Shown here: positions 47,137 through 58,608 of the stretch, piece after piece
Layout: each line of letters starts with the position of its first letter
How positions within the stretch are numbered: position 1 is the stretch's first letter
Origin: Scleromitrula shiraiana
Taxonomy: Eukaryota > Ascomycota > Leotiomycetes > Helotiales > Sclerotiniaceae
DNA length: 64,000 bases
Direction of reading: 5' to 3'
Assembly (NCBI GenBank): GCA_028455995.1
Contig: JABELC010000003.1
Location: 2,666,001 to 2,730,000, forward strand
The notes under the pieces: generated by a model
Databases searched by the model: none
Told to the model about the DNA's origin: nothing
The model's input: the letters and a program-made list of their open reading frames with translations, nothing else
Position numbers and translations under genes: made by a program

Positions 47137-48875
47137 TCATAAGCAGAGTAAAAGAGCAGACGGCCTCGGGTTGGGGAAGGAGTGAAAATAGTTTCATATT
47201 TAATCATTAATTCGCAACTTGCCTCAATCTTCATTGCCCATGTTAAGGATTCGTGAGATTGCAGATGTGAATTCCTTCCGTTTGAATTGGTTATTGATAA
47301 GGTATCATTCCTACATCTACCAAAAGTTCACATAAATCATATTGGTCGCGGTGAGGTAATACCCATTCTATTATTCAAAGTCAATTCAACTTCGTGGAAT
47401 TGCAACCATTCAAACTCCCCATAGGAGCGAGATATATCTAAAAAATACTTGTAAATAACCTGTCATTCTTATATTGGTAATCTATTCAAACTGTATAAAA
47501 TGTGGTTGTCTAAGTATTTTAAATGAGGATTTATTCGTTCTTTGTCTAATATGCTTACCCCCAGTATTGCGAATCTAGACCAGCAATTCATACCAATCAA
47601 TCCACTAAGTCTCTGTTGTTTGCAAGTGACTGTCTATCACTACCCCATCCAGCTGAATCACGTAAACACCCGTGTGGCTTCGATATACTTGAGTCAAATC
47701 AGATCTGATCCAAAGATTCGACAATGATCAAGTAATTATGACTTAGACTCATCTAGTCTAATGTTGATTTGTAGATTCCATAAGAAAAGTAGCTGCTGTA
47801 TTACACAAATTTTAATAACGTTAACGTCACGGTACTTCCTTTTTCGCGAATTTTGATAAAAACAACTTTTCACCCTTTTTCAAAAATGGCAAAATCTTAA
47901 CTTTTTCAACAGTATCTCTAAAATAAAAGTGAATACATGAAAATAATAAGAATCTTGCGTTATATTTATCTATTTAAAAATTAAGTCAATCCGATCAAAA
48001 ATGAATGTACAGTCGTAAGTTAAAGTTATTATAAAAATGGTCAATACTAGTAATTAACTAGAGTTTTTAACGTTATTTAAATCTAACTTGCTTTTTATAT
48101 TAAAATCTTTAACTTTCTGCTTCAAATTAATACTCAATAATAATAATCTTCAAGTTTATTGAAGTTTACAATATATAACAATTTGAAGTTTCAGAATTGT
48201 ACTGACTCGGAGACAAAATTTTGATGTTCTTACAAATTCGCGATTTAGGAAGCACGTTATCAAAATAGGTGTAAGCCGATTAGCAGTGAATACTCAGGAC
48301 TTTCTTCGCACAGAAACGAAGCCAATAGCTATAAATGAGAGAAAAGAAAGTCAAAATGAAAATCTAATGGGGGAATACAGAGTACCTGAAAATTGACATG
48401 ATTTTTACAGTTACATTATCATCGTCGGTGATTCGCTTAACCCCTGAAGGAACTGCTGCATTATGCAGCTTACTGCTGACTGCAAGCTACTGGGGTAACC
48501 TAAAATCATACAAGCATTTTACGTACCCGCATGATAAGCATATGCATTGATGATACATGGTTTAACCTTAAAAAAACTCACTAAAATTACGTCGTTGCTG
48601 TAGTCGCTTCATTCGACAAGCGATAACGACTCTTACAACAACTTGTTCATTGAATATTGATAAGGTAATTTATTAATTAGATTGATTTAGGTACATCAGT
48701 TATGTTTATGTTCTTGTATAAATGTAAAGTAATTAATTCAATGCTAATCGGTGTCCCATTTCTTGGATTACATCACCGCGGGGTAACTTCAAAAATTCCA
48801 ACTTCACAACTTCGAGGAGTAGAGATAGAAGTATATTTTGCAAACTAAAAGGCTTGATCAATAGAAAACCAAATC
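47137..48875. other. AT-rich gene-poor gap within the cluster
   Basis: No gene was recognised in 1.74 kb. The part at 47760-48250 is extremely AT-rich with many short A/T runs and no codon structure, as expected of decayed (possibly RIP-mutated) DNA. A GGTAACC site lies at 48494-48500 and a probable promoter precedes 48876. Confidence 0.5.
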
Positions 48876-50320
48876 ATGGAAGACCCTCTTCAGAAACTTG
48901 TAGCTCGCATTACAAAAAATGCAGAGGTGATTAGATCTTCAGATTCCAAGACTGATGGCAATGACAACGTTTCAGAGAAGGAGGTAGCTCAGAAGGCACG
49001 ACAGGATATTTTGAATGCGACTTGGGAGATTCAGCTTTCACTGTTTGAGCCCAGTGAGTATCTGGAGTGGCATCAAGCCAATGTAGAATTCCCTTTCACT
49101 ATCACCTCCATGTCTACCATTGAATTTTATTCTGGCGGTCTCAAGTCCATATTATCTCTTCATAACAATTTTCACGGACTTCTTATATGAATAATATGAA
49201 CCATCTGACAAGCTGCCTATAGTATCAGCAGCTCTCTTGCCTCAAATGGCTTCTGCATTTTAATATCCTCGAACAAATCCCTCTCGACGACGCCATTTCG
49301 TTCAGCGCCGTTGCCGATTCTGCCAAAGTTCCTCTCGACCGACTTAAAAGCGTCGTTCGCATGGCAATTACAGGTGGAATGCTGCGTGAGCCTCGCCCCG
49401 ATTATCTTTCACACAGTCGCATCTCAGCAGATTTTGTGACCAACCAAAATCTGACTGATTGGGCCAAGTTCATGACGAACTACTCTTCGCCCACAGCAGA
49501 TAAGTTTGCTGAAGCTACTAGTCGCTGGGGTGACACTTCTCAAAAGAATCAAACGGCCTACAATGTTGCATTTGATACCAATTTACCTTTCTTTGGGCAC
49601 TTGGCTCAGTCCGAAGAGAGAACAGCAAATTTTGCAGCTTATATGCGTAGTTTGGGAGCGAGCCAAGGAATTGCTTTCAAGCACATTCTGACTGGGTATA
49701 ATTGGGGCGCTCTTGGTAAAGCAAACATTGTGGATGTAAGTAATTATATTGCCTATATTTAAGCGACGTATAGTTAACTCGATCAGGTCGGTGGCTCAAC
49801 AGGCCAAGCTAGTATCTTCCTCGCAACACATTTTCCGGAACTGACATTCCTGGTTCAAGATTTACCAGAGACAGTAGCTAATGCGCCCAAAATTATGGCC
49901 AATGTGGATTCAGCAATCTCTTCTCGCATCAATTTCTCAGCACATGACTTTCGTGAACCTCAACCCGACGATGTGGCCAGTAACACTGATGTGTTTTTCC
50001 TTCGCAAGATTATCCATGATTGGCCTTTCGAAGATGCTCGTGTAATTCTCTCGCAACTATCGAAAGCTCTCCAAAAACCTAATGCATCCATTATTATCAT
50101 GGATACGATTCTTCCGGAACCAGGAAGTGTTCCGGCTAGAGAAGAGGCAGCTCTTCGAGTAAGAGATCTTACGATGGTGCAAAGTTTCAATAGTGGAGAA
50201 AGAGAGTTGAGTGAATGGACAAAGTTATTTGCGAGCGCGACACCGAAACTCAAGCTGAAGGGATGGGAAAAACCATGGGGGAGTGTGATGAGTGTGATGG
50301 TTGTCGTGAGGGATGAGTAG
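48876..50320 (+). CDS. SAM-dependent O-methyltransferase, 417 aa (three exons)
   Basis: Exons are 48876-49082, 49223-49735 and 49787-50320; the frame closes at 417 residues. This family (plant-type class II O-methyltransferases, fused to an N-terminal winged-helix dimerisation part) caps phenolic hydroxyls. Visible: LKWLLHFNILEQIPLDDAISF, the winged-helix core; SAM motif VGGSTGQASIFLA from residue 241; LVQDLPETV (acidic residue for SAM ribose); the catalytic-base region FFLRKIIHDWPFEDARVIL with His317; and GERELSEWTKLFASA near the end. Helix-rich N-terminus KARQDILNATWEIQL is also typical. The first intron has a weak donor (GTAGAA) and there are two possible acceptors eight bases apart, so residues around 69-72 are uncertain. 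The likely role is O-methylation of the PKS product; regiochemistry cannot be predicted. Confidence 0.87.
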
Positions 50321-50605
50321 AGTTCAGCAATCGCAGGTATTGCATAGTTATCTCATAAATACAAATGTGTTCCAAATCTGGTTAATTTTCGTAGTCTTAT
50401 TTCATACACTTGCCCATCAACTACGTAATCTTGAATATTACGAACACGAAACAGAAATTTTTTTATTTGATTCACGTAAAAATCAAGATAATTAAATGGT
50501 TGAGCGTTATTTTCACTTGTTAATAGGTTACAATGATTTTGAATCGTGGATACCAAGTCTTCACTATTGTATCAAGTGATATGCCCTAATGTATAAATGT
50601 CTAGT

Positions 50606-52754
50606 CTACAATGTGTCCTGAATTATATCATCTACAATCTTCTCTGCCAGAGCATCTAATCTTTCGTTAGCTTAGTGTGGCGGGCTTAAATTGGAACAGA
50701 ACTTACAAATGGTAGATTGTGGGTGTCCAGGTGGAAGAAATGGAAACGCCGACGCATCCACAACACGTAACCCTTTTGTTCCAAAGACCCTCGCCTTGGA
50801 ATCAACTACTGCCATTGGATCCTTCGCAATTCCCATCTTGCCTAATTTATCTTTTGTATTAGTATTCAAATTATAATTCTTTGTTTTAATAGATTAGTAG
50901 ATGAGGTAAGCTTACAAGTTGCAGAAGCGTGAAAAACCATAGTGGCGAGCCCCATAATAGCATCTAATATTTGAGCATCACTGCTTACATTACGACCAGG
51001 GAATATTTCACTGCCCACCGTAATGCTCTTCATTACATCCGTATCCATAAGCTGTCTAACTCGTTTGAAAGCCGCAACGGCAACTTCCTGATCGGCAGGA
51101 TGCGAGAGCCAATTTGGATTGATAATGGGTAAGTCCGCGGTATCATTGCTGGAAATTGTGACATTTCCTCGACTTAATGGAGCCACTAGTGCGGCTACCG
51201 GAGAAGCATACATATACGGAGTCTTTGGTGCATTTGCGATGGGGTTGGAGTTATTTCCGGCAAATGCATCCAGAATTAAATACTCAATCTCGGGCCAATC
51301 CTCTGGAAAAGTATCGAGTGCTTTGAGAGTTGCCTTACTTAGATTCTTGCGAGATGAGCTTGGAAGTTTTTCCCAGCCGAGGAGGTCACCGCCTGGGTTT
51401 CCCAATATGCCTGAGCCATTGGCGGTATATTCTTGAAGAGCGTTCTCAAGATAGGTGGGATTACCGGCTGCAGAGTGAGTTATTACGTCGACTTGGTAGC
51501 TTGCACCAAAAACAACATGATCCCACATGTTTTGGCCTACTCCAGAAAGCTCAGAGACTATTGGAATTTTGTGTTGACGAAGAGTGGACTTAGGTCCAAC
51601 TCCTGACACCATAAGAAGTTGAGGCGATTGGAACTAATTAGTTGCTTGGTTAGCTGTGGTAATCAAGCTCGGAAATAATTTACTTACTGCACCTGCCGAT
51701 ACGATAACCTCTTTAGTTGCAAACAGATTATAGTTTAAGCCATTCGTGTTGACTGATACTCCGGAAGCAGTTTTCCCATTGAAAATAATCTTCTTTGCTA
51801 GCGTCCCATTGTAAACCTTGAGTGACTCGGTTGCCGCTAACTGCAAGAATGAGGATTCGGACGAGTCTCTAGTTTGCTGTGCTGGATTTATGGTATTCAT
51901 GTTATATTGCACACCTGTGAGTTCTCCACTTACAAAATCCAGCGTCGATTGTAAACCAAGAAGGCCGAATGCAATTTTCGCAAAGGAAGAAAATGCATTG
52001 GCCCATATCGGTACAGAAACCTTCAGTGGACCTCCAGAACTTTCGAAAGCACTGGCATTGTAGCTCACGGAAGCATTTGATGGTCGAAGTGCATTGTTAG
52101 GAGGAGTGAAGTCGACACTTTTCTTGAAGTAAGGCAAGAATGACTCGTATTCGTAAGAGCTATCTCCCACTGCTGATGCCCATTTCTGGTATGATTGCTT
52201 GGTTCCACGCTGGTAAGTGAAGTAATTCCTACCGGAACTATGGAGATGACGCGCTTATTAGAACAGAAGCTGCAACGGAAATACCAAAGATGGGTGAGCT
52301 GATTCCTTACCTTCCACCTAAGCATTTCCCTCTCGCGTAATGTAGTTCTCTATTGCCCATACCCTGCATGAAGATGTTAATAAGAATTCAAAGGATTATC
52401 TGACGAACTGGGATTACATACAGGTTGAGGTATAGTCACAAACCCCCAGTCCACCAAAGGATTAGTATCGCTGGGACTGGATCCGGCATAGAAGGCATCG
52501 TTCGCAGGGATAGTGCCGATGTCTCCAATATCGATTTCATAGAAGTTTCCAGCCTCAATGACGGCAACAGAGACATTAGCTTGTTGCGAAAGTCGGGCTG
52601 CAACTACCAAGCCGGCAGTCCCACCGCCAATTACGACAAAGTCATATGTAGCATTCAGACCATGCGTGCCGAAGGAATAGGATGAGGCATCTGCAAGGAA
52701 AGGAAAAACCAACAGCAATGAGAAGTAAAGTGAAGACACAAAGTCGAAACGCAT
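50606..52754 (-). CDS. Secreted GMC-family FAD oxidoreductase (aryl-alcohol/glucose oxidase-like), 612 aa (six exons)
   Basis: Exons (minus) are 52754-52422, 52363-52311, 52237-51688, 51633-50916, 50841-50707 and 50655-50606; the frame closes at 612 residues. Signal peptide of about 23 residues (LLLVFPFLADASS). FAD-binding VIGGGTAG at 41-48, acidic residue in VAVIEAG, GMC signature 1 ARGKCLGGSSGRN (121-133), signature 2 GAFQSPQLLMVSGVG (311-325), and the active-site pair His547 (FHASATCKMG) and His591 (LPPGHPQSTIY). The GMC fold oxidises alcohols to aldehydes or lactones with release of H2O2; cluster examples act at the last step of patulin formation. The second exon is only 53 nt and the last only 50 nt. 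It converges on the methyltransferase with 285 bp between stop codons. An upstream in-frame ATG (53063) is rejected because it would bury the signal peptide. Confidence 0.9.
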
Positions 52755-53386
52755 CTTAATGAGAGTATATAACAATTGACTTTGCCTATGGGATACTTGT
52801 GTCTGACCTCCATCTCTCTTCTCTTTCCTCAAGCTTTTATATATATACCAATGGCAACTGTGCCTCTGACCTACCTCAGAACTAACGTTGCTAATTTTCT
52901 TTCTCGGCTTCAAGTGTGAATGCGAGATTGAAATTACCAGAAGTAATGGTTCTTGAAAATATTGGATACTACTACGATATCTAGATGTTAGGGAGCCTTG
53001 CAGGCTTTGATTGAATCTGAGATAAACAAAGATGACTAACTGTGGGTGCTTAGCCCGCTCCATGTCAGATCACTTTCGAAAGATCATGTCGTATATGATT
53101 GATTGAACAAGCATCCTTCCTGAGTCTAGAACTATTCAGGACAATCACTTTGTAACCCTATTGATTTATTAGGAAATTCCCAAAAAAAAAGCATTACGAT
53201 CGTAAGTTATCTAGCCTAGGGTGTTAGTTGAAAACTTTAGAGTGGATACATTCTGGGTCATTGATCAATTACTAGTACGTGATTGATAAATAACAGTGAC
53301 CCCAGTTTACTATTAGTCAATCAATATAGTTATTTTATAAATTAGATGATTAATAAATGAATTATGTTTATAAATTATTTAAGTAG

Positions 53387-53540
53387 TACTACTACTAGTA
53401 GTAACTTGAAAATTTAATTTTAAAATTTAATCAATTCTTTTTTGTTGATCAACTTGAATTTGATAATTCACGATTATTACCATAATAATATTTTTAAAGA
53501 ATAAAAAAGATTAACTTAAATATTACTACTAGTAGTAGTA
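53387..53540. mobile_element. MITE-like element with 18-bp inverted ends
   Basis: The 18-mer TACTACTACTAGTAGTAA at 53387-53404 is found perfectly inverted at 53523-53540 and encloses a 118-bp AT-rich core. No target duplication is obvious. The end motif is itself nearly palindromic, so the inverted match is partly built in. The complementary strand of the core carries AAATTCAAGTTGA, shared with the candidate at 11057-11264. No coding capacity. Confidence 0.45.
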
Positions 53541-53969
53541 ACACTGCATCATTACCAGTGAGCTAGCAAGTTCAAGTAAAAATGGTATTTTTTCATGCTA
53601 TTTGAAGCATTAATACTTAAAATGATGCTATTTAAGGTATATACCGTTCATTTAATATAAAATGTCTATCTATTTATTAAATATGAATACTCTATAACAT
53701 ACGCCGCGGCTATACTAATTAACGAGTCGGCCGAATTGGCGAACGGGGTAGTACAGATAGCGGAGGCTCAGCCATCACCCGGGGTGGGGTGTACTCAGTC
53801 ACTATCTCTCCACCGAATATTCCAAATACCATGTTACACTGTTTAACCTGGTATTGGAAAACTGCCGTCTGAGATTGTACGACGTGAATTTGAACAATAA
53901 AAATATCGAATTATTCAACTTTAACGCGACTGGAAGGTGGTGATGAGTTATCATACCCCTCCTTGTACA

Positions 53970-53992
53970 CTGTAACCAACAGTTGGTTACAG
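53970..53992. promoter_or_regulatory. 23-bp palindrome upstream of the SDR gene
   Basis: Arms CTGTAACCAAC (53970-53980) and GTTGGTTACAG (53982-53992) are perfect inverted repeats around a single A. The site lies about 160 bp before the SDR start codon and 1.2 kb before the divergent GMC gene. Perfect long palindromes of this kind are typical binding sites for dimeric transcription factors. The core GGTTAC/GTAACC recurs at 45133, 48495 and 53152 in other cluster promoters. Confidence 0.5.
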
Positions 53993-54150
53993 CGCATTTT
54001 ATTGAGTGATATTTTACTCCACGGAATCGACCTGGTTTTGTAAATAAATAACCATTTCCACTAAATGTCAGCTCCGTTCCATCAACACTTCATCCCCTAT
54101 TCACTTTACTCTCATTTCATACTGACAATTATACCTAACCGCTCGACAAC

Positions 54151-55068
54151 ATGACTTCGAACATTAACAAAATCCTCATCATTGGGGCAACATCCGGGAT
54201 AGGGGAGCAGTTTGCTCGGCGATTCCACAGTCTTGGAAAGAAGGTAATTGTGGCTGGTCGCCGAGCAGACAAGCTCTCAGCGTTGAAAGAGGAACTCTCA
54301 GGCATCGAAACCATTCAGGTAAATTTCCACTCTCTGACTTTGGAGATCCCGGCTCGAATCGGTATTTTATTTTCCGGAGCTATTACAGGATGCTGACGTA
54401 TGATTTAGTGGGACATCACGGACTTCCCAGGCATGCCTGCTCAAGTTTCCAGCATCCTAAAGTCACACCCTGACCTGGATACCATCTTCATCAACGCAGG
54501 CATCCAAAAGTCATTTTCCCTTCTCGATCCTTCCACTAGTACCTCGGAAAATGTTATCACCGAAATCAACTCGAATCTAACAGCACCCGTGCTCTTGACA
54601 CAGCTATTCACCCCACATCTGCTCTCCCTTGCAACCGCAGGAAAACGCGCAAATCTCCTTGTCACCAGCTCATCCCTTGCTTATTTCCCAATGGCGTTTT
54701 ACCCGGTCTATTGTCCAACAAAGGCAGCTATTCATTCGTTCCTTGTGATCCTTCGCCAGCAACTGAGCTTTACTTCCGACGCTGTGCAAAAGAATTTCAG
54801 TGTCGTCGAGATTGTGCCCCCTTACACGGATACTGGACTGGACACTGAGCACCGGGAATTGGTAAATCAGATGCAAGGTGGTGCTGAAAAGGCATTCAAA
54901 CCTATGCCACTTGCCGAGTATATTGAGAAAGTTTTTGAAAACCTGAACAAGGTTGATGAAGAGGGGAAATTTCAGAAGGAAGTTGGTGTTGGATTTGGAG
55001 AGATGGGCATTGATAGCTGGAGAGGAAGTGTCGGCAAGGCTTTGGAAGGTATGGGACTTAAATGTTGA
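54151..55068 (+). CDS. Short-chain dehydrogenase/reductase, 275 aa (two exons)
   Basis: Exons are 54151-54318 and 54409-55068; phase 0, 275 residues. NAD(P)-binding GATSGIG (residues 12-18), an Arg pair in VAGRRADK that suggests NADPH preference, the structural NAG motif in IFINAGIQ, the catalytic Ser in TSSSLAYFP and the YxxxK pair Tyr157/Lys161 in YCPTK. The mid-part (SFLVILRQQLSF...VVEIVPPYTDTGL) matches the DltE-like, classical SDR subfamily. It could reduce a keto or quinone group, or oxidise an alcohol of the polyketide. The palindrome at 53970-53992 sits in its promoter. The short donor intron contains a clear GTAAAT donor and TTTAG acceptor. Confidence 0.9.
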
Positions 55069-55431
55069 TTAATGAGCTACACTACTGCACTTAGAATTAG
55101 AAGCCTGATCTGAACATTTATCTCACTTGGGATTGATACGTTGATGCATTTCGAAAACATTGATCTAAGTTTATCAAGTCACTGGTATCTAGAGGTTGTT
55201 CAAAGTTACAAAAGCTGCATTGCATATCGAATTCTTACGTGAAGTCTAGCTGAATTAATTTTACTTCTTATTTCACCTAAATTTAATACCTAGGTTCTTT
55301 CTACCTGGCTTTAAAATGACAAGATTACCGATGATCTTCAACGCCCATGTACTGTACAGAATTCGATCCGTAGATCTATATAGCCCTGCCTACTTCATAA
55401 ATCGACGATGAGTGGAAAAACCCCAACGTAA
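55069..55431. other. Convergent spacer between SDR and SAT4-type genes
   Basis: This 363-bp spacer holds the 3' regions of both genes. No gene or repeat was recognised. Confidence 0.6.
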
Positions 55432-56836
55432 TCACTTAAGCGACTTGGTATCAACTACATAATCAACCGTCTTGTAAATTACCGAAGTATTTCGACTGTA
55501 ATTGACAGGCCGTGACTCAACATCGTCTACTCCGTGAAAGACTTGAGCATCATTGAGTAAGATATCGTCCGTGCTATTTGGTGGGAAATGACTTGGGAGA
55601 CGTTGGTGATTCGATCTGCTGCTATTGGTGTTTTTACTGGATTTAGAAGTACTACTCGAGCTACCGGTACTACCAGTAATGCGGTACGTGAGGTTTCTGA
55701 ATCTTTGGAAGAAGAATATCATGAGTGGTCGAGTGAGCGGAATAGAAGCTGCCATGATAAGAGTTGTGCCTTCCACACTGAGTTACGAGTTAGTGTCTGC
55801 CTGTGTATGAATAAGTTTTAGGACTGATTGAACGTACCTGTTCCATACTTCTAATGGTACTGTGGCCCAAGTTGGATCTGCTGCATTTAAGATTGAATCA
55901 ATTGTAGAGAGTTTGTATGATGTTACGATACACGCCCTTCATGAATGGTTAGTATTTATATAAGTAATGGACAGAAGCAGCCTAGTAGCGACGTACAGAA
56001 ATCCGAGACTCATTGAACCCGCCAGGATGATTTTCTTCGATTTCTCCATCTGCAGTTTTGAGATTTGCAAAATAGGGTACAACGCGAACGCAAAATCAAG
56101 AAAAGCCGAGTATGCTAAGATAGATCTCGATTAGTATGGAGTTATCGTTAGGGATGGAATTTCTTACATCCTGCAATGTAGCCAAGATCTGTAAGGACAT
56201 ATTTAGGCCAGCATTTGCCTTTAAGGGTCCAATTTGCTGATACTGGAGCGCATTGCACAAAGGTTGCAATAGTCATTATAAAGACAAACACGACCAAAGC
56301 ACCAACTGCGGAGTACAGAATGATAGGCAGTCTTTTCGAATTTCGCCCGAATATATTGACCAGCAACGCTACAACAGGAAGTTTCGGTAAAGTGAAAGTC
56401 CACAGGCCAATGGCCTGCATAATAACCATCAAACGGAGAAGTTTAACAGTATGGATGGGATTTTCTTCGAGCAGAGCTTCGAAATGACGACCAAAGCCAT
56501 TGTTTATCACTATGTCAACGTATATGGCTCTTGCAAGATTCGCGGCCTGTTGTACAAAGAACCAGTTAATACAGGTTCCAGAGATGATGATAGAGCCCAC
56601 AAGAACAAATCATACCATAGCAAGTAGAATAAATCCATCGTCTTTGCTCCAGCCCTGAGATTCTCTCCAGTAATGCGATGCAAGTCTAAGACCCACGGTC
56701 ACTGCCCGAGGACAGCATTAGTGTCTAGATTTTACGCAGATGTAACAGGTGAGAGCTTACCTAATGCGATGGCATTGAATGCCCAATTGATAGAGGTCAA
56801 GAATGGTCCTCGATCGACATCACCTCCATAGGACAT
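55432..56836 (-). CDS. SAT4/PTH11-type seven-helix membrane protein, 367 aa (six exons)
   Basis: Exons (minus) are 56836-56761, 56701-56616, 56546-56168, 56114-55997, 55936-55838 and 55777-55432; every junction keeps frame and 367 residues result. The sequence has the fungal rhodopsin-domain (SAT4) layout: GPFLTSINWAFNAIALVTVGLRL (helix 1), WSKDDGFILLAMAANLARAIYVDIV (helix 2), the NNGFGRH motif, further helices VIMQAIGLWTFTLPKLPVVALLV and GALVVFVFIMTIATFVQCAP, the CWPKY segment, DFAFALYPILQISKLQM, and SIPLTRPLMIFFF (the usual xLPxLRPL motif), followed by a Ser-rich cytosolic tail with a TGSTGSSSST patch. Proteins of this family include PTH11-like receptors; others lie in toxin and metabolite clusters without a known role. 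Within this cluster it could be a sensor. No transporter fold is indicated. Confidence 0.85.
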
Positions 56837-58608
56837 GTTGAGAATGAACGACTTGAATTAAGACACGGAAATAAAACACGTAGATGGATGATTATCTTGT
56901 GGATTGGACAACGAAGAATTCATGCTTATTATTAAGGCGCTGACTAGATTCTTGTATAGATACATCCACTCTTTCAATAATCCTACTATGTAGAGCTCAA
57001 CGGCTTGAAGAAAGCCTCAGGGATACCAAACAACTCGAAACGGACTGGAAATAGTGGCAATGGTACATAATATCTGACTGCAACATTATAAATAGCTTAA
57101 TTTTGGTGTGGTTCGTTGAATTACAGGATCAATACTCTGCTTAGAGTGTTCCTTTTTCTCCATACACATTCCTGAAGAACTTACTTGTGATCTGATTTCG
57201 ATTCTAAATGTAGTAGGTGTTAATTCTTGAGGATTGCTGAGGATTGTATTAATTGATTGAAGAATTTCCCCATTTGGGTATTTTTGAGAATCACCCCTCT
57301 TTTTCACCCACTTAGCATATCCAAAAAACTTACAACGTTGATCCTGTGATAGAATACCACTATTGATTAGATGTTCTCTTTTTTTTTCTTTTTTTTTTTT
57401 GCGGGCTGAGGTCAGTTTTATTAATACTACGGTAGCATTACCTTGTACCAACTGACAAATTCAAAAATGTGCCGGGCGATGGCACAGTAGTGTGTCAACT
57501 CATACCTCCGACAAATCAACTCTAGATTCTTCCCGGAATTTTTAGAAATACAACTACTGTAATACTGTAAATGCTAAATACAAATTTTTATCTATAAAAG
57601 AACTATATATGTTATGATTCATACTTTACCTAGGTACTTTACCAAAAATTGTTTTGTCTTCTGTCTTCTGTATGTATATTCGAATGTTAGTTTTCTTCGG
57701 ATACTTTGATTTTAACTGAATTTGTTTTATTCATTAGTTCTTATGAGCTACAGTACGTACGCAAATTCCGCGCACAGTAGTATTATTATCACTCTACATC
57801 AAGTACAGGCTGTCTGAATTGTAACTCTGACCGGCTTCTATGAATGTTCTAAACCCTAAATCGTTATCTCTAACCTGACCATGCATGCATGACCTTGACA
57901 ATCGCTAATCGCGACTTTAACCGTGGCGGATGCAACCGCTCACTTTATAAGTTAGTCTAATCTGATGCTACCATTCGTAATGTTCAAAATACTGCATATT
58001 CATGGTTTCCCCATCACAGCCTTATTAGTTTGGCCGTCTTGCATACAAGTACAAGAAATGTAACACCGGTAATTTGCAGTTGTGTTCCTTCACTCCTTCT
58101 TTATCGGAGATAACGATTATCACGCACGAAGGATCATAAAAAGGTGCCATTTGAGAATTATACACATGAGTGCCCTTACCTCTATGAATCCATAAAGAAC
58201 AATTTATTTTGGGGATAAAACATCTGGACATAATTTGTCACAGTACATACATTCAGTAAAGTGCAGCAAGATTCTGCGGCCGAGAGGCGTAGCAAGCAGC
58301 TAAATACTTACACCTGAATACATCCCTGATCGTCGATTACTGTACAGTAGTTAGTCATCTAGATTAATAACATGATACGGAGTATTAGGATCCGTATCCT
58401 GCATTTCTATCCTAGAACTATACATCCATCTAATCTTTCCACATCATCTTTTCTAAGCCAGCAGCTTAGAAAGTAAATCAGCGAAGCCCTTCTACTAGTC
58501 TCAATTTAAACATCCCGCACTCAATACTCTTTCTGTACAGGGCTTGAGCACTGTATTCAACTTTCATTCATTCATCAGCATTCCGAACCCCCTTAACACT
58601 TTCTCAAA
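56837..58608. other. Divergent intergenic region between SAT4-type and second oxidase genes
   Basis: No gene was recognised in 1.77 kb. It holds a T-rich run at 57375-57400, AT-rich DNA at 57540-57740, and short open frames without protein-like composition. The proximal 150 bp before 58609 are C/T-rich leader. Confidence 0.5.

Larger units (their letters stand above)
52755..54150. promoter_or_regulatory. Divergent intergenic region between GMC and SDR genes
   Basis: This 1.4 kb stretch has no recognised gene. It contains GTAACC at 53152, the MITE-like repeat at 53387-53540, AT-rich DNA to about 53690, then a GC-richer proximal block (53700-53800) with CCCGGGG-type sequence and the palindrome at 53970-53992. 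Confidence 0.55.

Noticed and set aside
52755..53063. N-terminal extension of the GMC oxidoreductase
   Set aside because: It would place a basic, non-signal sequence before the clear signal peptide starting at 52754.
57086..57451. Minus-strand 121-codon frame with a Lys-rich run
   Set aside because: It is generated by a T-rich tract and lacks motifs, splice sites and protein-like composition.
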